A DNA stretch of 64,000 nt, taken from positions 49,766,630 through 49,830,629 of the forward strand of contig OW388297.1 in assembly GCA_936450465.1 (NCBI GenBank), in the 5' to 3' direction. The position numbers and the translations under genes were made by a program. This stretch comes from Gibbula magus (taxonomy: Eukaryota > Mollusca > Gastropoda > Trochida > Trochidae). The notes beneath the pieces are model-generated. The model did not search any database and had not been told where the DNA came from. It saw nothing but the letters and a program-made list of their open reading frames with translations. Positions 58,860 to 64,000 of the stretch are shown here, in pieces (the stretch's first letter is position 1; every line of letters starts with the position of its first letter).

Positions 58860-59122
58860 TCTGCTTTGCTCTTAAAATTACTGTGTATCTGGACGCTCAT
58901 TAATAGAATCCTTTGTAGCTTATATTTTTATGACATTTTTATTCCAATTTAAAGCTAACAAACTGTTTAATTGTTTAAATTCGACACGTGAATAAACAGA
59001 TATATTTTGTCTACACTAACCTACAATGTACACGAATCAGTTATACCAGTAATTTACTTAGAACTGTTTGCTTGTCTTCAATTAGTGACGGCATCAAAGA
59101 AACAACATTGAAATTACGTATT

Positions 59123-59485
59123 TTAAAGGGCAAGTAGCACTTTTTTGCAAAATTATTTTTTTCAAATTTCCTTTATATAATGATTGTTTGGTCCACTTGA
59201 ATTTACTTTAAAGGGTAAAACATCCTATTACACAAACCAATTATCCGTAGTTGTGATAACAGTGTTGCGTATAAAGCAAAAATTGCATGGCGGCCATTTT
59301 ATTGTGAACACATTTTATTATTTCGAATGACAAAAACGATCCCCATGGCTTTACTGACCAATCTACACTCACTTTTAACTTGATTTTCCGAAAACAGAAG
59401 GGTGTTTTACGATTTGTGAAATTATTTTTCAAATACATTTCATTGACTTATTTGAGCGGAAAAAAACGTGCTACTGCTCCTTTAA
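59123..59485 (+). mobile_element. TTAA-flanked MITE, copy 6
   Basis: The ends TTAAAGGGCAAGTAGCAC and CGTGCTACTGCTCCTTTAA bound 363 bp aligned with copies 2 and 4 (CAATTATCCGTAGTTGTGAT, GGCGGCCATTTTATTGTGAA). Confidence 0.9.
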
Positions 59486-61018
59486 CATGGGTAAACTCCG
59501 TCATCGTTGGCTGCTATAATACAACAAGTTGTATGAGAAGATATTGGTTTTCGATTAACGTGACTGTGATATTTAACTCTCATTCATATAATAAACCTTT
59601 TACAAATATATCTTTGTAATTCATAGTCAAATGATAATAAAAATTTTCTGTACATACTTTACACCTACTTCTCTGATGAAAATAATAATACAAGGAAAAA
59701 TACATGTACCACAAGCATGTATTTGTCAAACCCAAATCACCCAACAGCTGAAAACTGGTCTAACGAGTCGGGACCCAGAAACTCTTTTCGAGTAGTAACC
59801 CTGTAGTACATTACTTTGCGGTTTACGACTATGCATGCCCCGCAATTATAACTCATGTCATGTCTGCATTGCTGCATTTCGTTAACTTTTCTGTGCTAAT
59901 GACGCAGCTAGCATTATAAAGTGTTGGTGCTGCTACGCTGGCATAGAAAATTAACGAAATACAGCAATGTTTAAATTAGCTAGTGATGGAGATGAGATGG
60001 AGTTATGGCTTGCTGGTGAACTTGTATTGTGCCAAGGGAACTTCAAAACATTAAACAACGATCAGCGGCACAATGTTCAAGTTTTGCTGTCCATTATTTC
60101 TTTTGAAATAAAATTTGTATTCAAATACTTAATTTTGCAGTTCAATTAAATCATTTACTCGTATGATTTTATAATATTGTATTATACTTTATATAACAGT
60201 CATAGTGTTTAATTACACGTCTCTTCAGGGAATCAATAAAACTGTTCATTAAATTATACAGATTCCATGTAGAAATCTCTCTGCGTTATGGCATAAGCCC
60301 ATATTAATTGTGGTGAATAATACAACCTTCGAGACCCCTCCTTTACATAAGCTACACTCAGATGACAGGATTATTAAGTGAAAGTCTGGTTCCTACTGAA
60401 CACATTATAGCTCGGACGAGTCCCTTAAGGTTTCTGAAATTGCAGGATAAAATCTGTAGATGATGGATTCTTCCATTTAATATAGAATATTCAAATGTGA
60501 AAAGACAAATATGAAAAGTTGAAAACTTAAAAGGAGATTTTTAGTACTTTTGATGATGGAACGTTTTCATAATATACATTTGGAGCGTCACAAACAACGA
60601 TTTTATTGCAATTCAGCGCTATTTACATCATTGAGTAATAAATAAAATACTAAACTCAGTCCCGTTGGATAACATGTATCATATTGTCAGTTCAGTTGAC
60701 CATTTGGTGTGATTTGCAGGTTCATGTTTGTAAAGAGACAACCCATATATTGTTGTCATATCGTTGGCGTCGTTAGTGGATATGATTGGTGTTATCTGTA
60801 TCATATCTGGATAAAAACTAAACCTTCTTTATCTATATACATGTACCTTTATGACAAGATTCAGAAACTACTACCACACAAAACACAGTGGCTTATTCAA
60901 AAGGATAACATATCCCTCTTAATTTCTCAAGGAGAAAGAATCAGTGTGCAATTACATTAACTGTACACATTGACATAAGATAAGATGGCATTACAATTCA
61001 TGTTTAAATATATTTAGA
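59486..61018. other. Noncoding stretch with a single-arm palindrome relative
   Basis: AATACTAAACTCAGTCCCGT then TGGATAACATGTATC at about 60645-60682 aligns with one arm of 37750-37895. Open frames at 59967-60149 and 60709-60960 show no recognisable domain. Confidence 0.4.
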
Positions 61019-61138
61019 GGTTATAACATGTCATTTTTTATGCCATATCCCATATCAGCCAGAGGGCCGCAGGCCACAGGGCTGAAGTGGATCGAGGGCT
61101 GATATGGGGTATGGTATGAAAAATGACATGTTGTAACC
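61019..61138. repeat. Palindrome with GC-rich turn
   Basis: GGTTATAACATGTCATTTTT is mirrored by AAAAATGACATGTTGTAACC. Inner arms CATATCCCATATCAGCC / GGCTGATATGGGGTATG pair around a GC-rich centre (GAGGGCCGCAGGCCACAGGG). Confidence 0.8.
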
Positions 61139-61989
61139 TTTTTATCATAAATGTTAGAGAAATATTAAGAATTTGATGTTTTCGTGCAAAATGTATAATT
61201 TGGGGGTGAATATACCCTCCATTAAAAATATGTTTTTTTTGTTTAAACATTAAATGAGCCGTGCCTCTTATTCAATTTTTAAATTAATAGTATATTTAAT
61301 TAAATAAGTTAAAAGCGTCAACAACATCCTTGTTTCGAGGCTACTCTGAAATGAAATATTTAGTCTGACACTGTTTCACTTGTGACGTTACTCTGAGTTA
61401 GCGTTCCTGTAAGCAAAGGGAGATCACTCTGACCTAACGTCATCCGGGCTGATTTTTATATGGATTTACGGAGCGGGCAGCAATATGAGTGCGGTTTCCT
61501 AACCTCTATCACACATGCAAAACATATATATAATAAATGTTATTATTACATGAATATAACACAATCCAATCACGAAGCAAAGAAACAATATGACGAATAC
61601 TCTCCATAAAACTCGCACATTAAAGCGCCTGGATATTTCAAGGAGACTTTATTCCGTTAGATACGTACATACTGTAACTTTTAAATTGTATATTAATGTA
61701 ATGGAAGGAATCAAGGAATTTAAACAGACCCTAATGCCACAAGTCATTGGTTTTTACCAATCTGCTGATGTTTAACTAGAAGTATACTCTTTAACAATCC
61801 AATACTAGAAAATTGGCCCATGTTTAAAAATACTTTAGAATCAAATAATTTGTGTGTGTTTAGAACACATGAATTATAAACTTAGTTATGAGTATTTGCG
61901 GGGTATCATCTAGCTGTTTAAATTTCATAAACTAAGGGTGTTGAGCAGCAAAGTAGATTATACTCGCCATAAAATATCAGAAGCACCTA
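61139..61989. other. Noncoding stretch with inverted CRE-like sites
   Basis: TGTGACGTTACTC near 61380 and CTAACGTCATCC near 61435 are degenerate CRE-like sites in opposite orientation, about 240 bp beyond the palindrome. No gene recognised. Confidence 0.35.
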
Positions 61990-62230
61990 TCCTGTAAATA
62001 AATACCTATAATTATCAGGGGATTGTATTATAATTAAAATTACCTACTCTGCTACTCTGTCTGTCTGTGTCTGTATATTACACATACTACTTATTCATGA
62101 ATGGGAGGCCATTTTACAGGAATGGCGACTGGTATTGTATTTAGGCCTGGAAGGCCTGTTGCCTATGTTTGTCTGATTGTGTATTCTGATTTAATGTACG
62201 TAGTAATTGGTTGAACTGTTATATAAAAGT
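61990..62230. repeat. Diverged direct duplication, unit 1
   Basis: ACTTATTCATGAATGGGAGG, GGCGACTGGTATTGTATTTA and TATGTTTGTCTG recur at 63045-63270 in the same order, about 1.05 kb downstream. No terminal inverted repeats were seen. Confidence 0.65.
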
Positions 62231-63044
62231 GAAAGGGAAACAGCTATTATTTTATCAGAAGCCATTCAATCCTATAAATACTTATATATCTTGAAATGAA
62301 ATATTTAACTTAAACATATCATTTCGCGTATCTTATAAAACCTGTTATCATTTTTAGAAGGAGTATGTAGAATAACTAATTGAGAATTTGGTGTATACCT
62401 TCATAATAATAACAACCTGAATAAGGAAAATGCTCAGATAAAGTTGAATGAAACAAACATTACAGAAAGCGAGATACATGTACAAGTCAACCTGTAATTC
62501 ATTGTATATAATGTACTTAATGGCATTTCACCTCGAAATGATACCGGTTTCTGCTTTGAAATAATCTGAAATTGGACAGACTAATGTTTAGTGAATAGTG
62601 ACAAGGATATGGAAAATTAGAATTAAAATACATAGCAAAAATACATGTTTTATCACTAGAACAAATCACGTTTTATATACAAACCTAAAAAAGTTGAGAA
62701 CACCAAGTGAAGCTATTTTTTCTAAATCGTTTTGCACTTTTTAAGGAAAAAGATGCAAAATAAGTGAAAACACGTACATCAAAGCTTAAATCAATCGACA
62801 CATTTGAGAACAATTAGTTCTCGATTGTGAGACACATAAAATTTAATAAACTTTCAATGAATGTCTAAACATTATTTCATCTCGTGCAACTTAAAAAATA
62901 GTTTTGCTGCTGATGTCGTTCGTCAGAATTTCTTTATAAAGGCTTGTGTTGTAATAGTCCTTTGATGAGGAAAAAGCACTCCAACACGACGTTGTCACTC
63001 TAATTTGGAGATTTTGACATCTGTAAACTGTCACCAGAAAATAG
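62231..63044. other. Noncoding stretch, nothing assigned
   Basis: No feature supported. Confidence 0.35.
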
Positions 63045-63270
63045 ACAACAGTTACCCATGATAGTCAAGGGATTCCATTATACTTCAAATTACTTACTCT
63101 ATCCGTCAGACATATTACTTATTCATGATTGGGAGCACATTTAACAGATTGGTGACTGGTATTGTATTTAACTCTGGAAGGGTTGTACTTATTTGCTTCC
63201 CCGTAGCCTAACTTTGTCTGGTCATTTATATTGGACGTTATACTGAGGTGAACCGTTGTTGTAAATCTCC
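63045..63270. repeat. Diverged direct duplication, unit 2
   Basis: ACTTATTCATGATTGGGAGC and GGTGACTGGTATTGTATTTA match the unit at 61990-62230 with scattered substitutions and indels. Confidence 0.65.
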
Positions 63271-63615
63271 AATCATGACTTATAGCTGGTCTATTTAAGA
63301 GGACGTCTGATTTTGCATTTTGATGAGTTTTACTGGACCAGTATTTTCTACTAACAATCGAATGATGAAAACATGTATTTCTGAATGTTTGTTTACATTT
63401 TATAAAAATGTTTATTTATTTATCTGAATGTATGTTATATGAAATGTAAGAGTACAGCCTTTCTGTACACTATTGAAATAAGAACACACATAATCACTAC
63501 ATTGAATAATGTTTTTTTTTTATAAACTATACCGAACGTGACCAGTGTCTGGATGAGAATCATAACGTGCATAGCTATGCACATTTGTTTGTCCGAATAA
63601 ACATTCATTGAGAGT
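63271..63615. other. Noncoding stretch, nothing assigned
   Basis: No feature supported, aside from a T run near 63512. Confidence 0.35.
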
Positions 63616-63750
63616 GTTACCCGAGGAAGTGTGTCATATGACTTTTACGAAACGAGTGCGATGTTTTGTATTGCCCGAGCAAGAGCGAGGGTTATACATA
63701 AATTTACACGAGTTTCGTAAAAGTCATATGGCACACTTTCGAGTGTAATA
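63616..63750. repeat. Palindrome with CGAG-N6-CGAG turn
   Basis: GTGTGTCATATGACTTTTAC and GAAACGAGTG are mirrored by CACGAGTTTCGTAAAAGTC and ATATGGCACAC. The turn is CCCGAGCAAGAGCGAGGG. Confidence 0.82.
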
Positions 63751-63837
63751 ATTTCTTTATTACCCATTCTATTTCATTTTTTATCGCGTAAAATCAGCCA
63801 AGAAACGACCCACTTCTCTGGCGACGGCAAGCGACAG

Positions 63838-63912
63838 TGACGTCACGAACAATAGTTTTATGACGTCACAGACGACGGAAAGGGAAGTCGCGGTGAAACA
63901 ATGGTTGCTAGG
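63838..63912. promoter_or_regulatory. CRE pair and X-box-like motif
   Basis: TGACGTCA is perfect at 63838-63845 and 63861-63868. GGTTGCTAGGCAAAC, resembling an RFX X-box, follows at about 63903-63917. The order and spacing resemble 15908-15960. It lies about 90 bp after the palindrome at 63616-63750. Confidence 0.45.
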
Positions 63913-64000
63913 CAAACGTGATATGTGCACATGTGCTCATATTAATAATATTAACTCGGTTATTTTTAACCCTTTTTAGTTATAAAAAACAATATTGACA

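Noticed and set aside
58643..58903. Proline-rich open frame
   Set aside because: It is the translation of a poly-C run.
59967..60149. 60-codon open frame starting MFKLASDGDEMELWLAGELV
   Set aside because: The start looks protein-like, but no homologue or motif is recognised and the C-terminal half is AT-driven; left unannotated.

Overview
The window looks like intergenic or deep-intronic DNA from an animal nuclear genome. I infer a lophotrochozoan, most likely a marine mollusc and possibly a gastropod. The reasons are AT-rich base composition, no long open reading frames, tRNA-headed SINEs (one with a CTCACCT-repeat tail), many Tc1-like and TTAA-flanked miniature inverted-repeat elements, long CT and C runs, and several families of hairpin-forming repeats. 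I cannot name the species. No intact protein-coding gene and no credible stand-alone tRNA, rRNA or snRNA gene was found. Coding remnants are limited to a LINE reverse-transcriptase fragment (minus, about 47.4-47.6 kb), a Tc1-type transposase N-terminal remnant (37.05-37.2 kb), a frameshifted HIRAN-like domain inside a terminal-inverted-repeat element (39.15-39.46 kb), and a broken TRIM-type RING domain (minus, 58.0-58.3 kb).

Layout. 0-13 kb holds Tc1-like MITEs, two copies of a TTAA/GGGGCAGTAGCACG MITE, a 0.94-kb hierarchical foldback element (6.1-7.05 kb), two SINEs, and a 1.05-kb inverted-repeat element that carries an array of TCGTAATTACGA palindromes (8.6-9.7 kb). 13-31 kb has more SINEs and MITEs, tandem repeats with units near 140 bp, and a tRNA-like foldback. 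31.2-31.9 kb is a GC-richer island with a well-formed TATA box and is the best promoter candidate. 32-41 kb holds degenerate GAT-rich DNA, a 133-bp tandem repeat, a SINE split by a Tc1-like element, a palindrome, the HIRAN-bearing element, a 0.3-kb CT tract and a foldback whose arms carry a tRNA 3' half. 43-50 kb has further MITEs and palindromes, a second promoter-like island (46.5-46.9 kb) with ATGGCGGCGG and TGACAG motifs, and the LINE fragment. 50-64 kb has SINE copies, a perfect DR5 nuclear-receptor motif (51.75 kb), candidate regulatory stretches, the RING remnant and three more palindromes.

The most unusual pattern is a set of imperfect palindromes of about 35-165 bp, unrelated in sequence, that recur through the window. 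At least four share a CGAG-N6/7-CGAG motif at the turn. Nearly every perfect TGACGTCA (CRE-type) site in the window, often in pairs 16-47 bp apart, lies within about 0.4 kb of one. Twelve perfect sites are far more than base composition predicts. I infer one or more families of foldback elements that carry CRE pairs. Sequence searches and genome-wide copy alignment would be needed to prove this. All coordinates for repeats are read by eye and may be off by a few bases; divergent edges are less certain.
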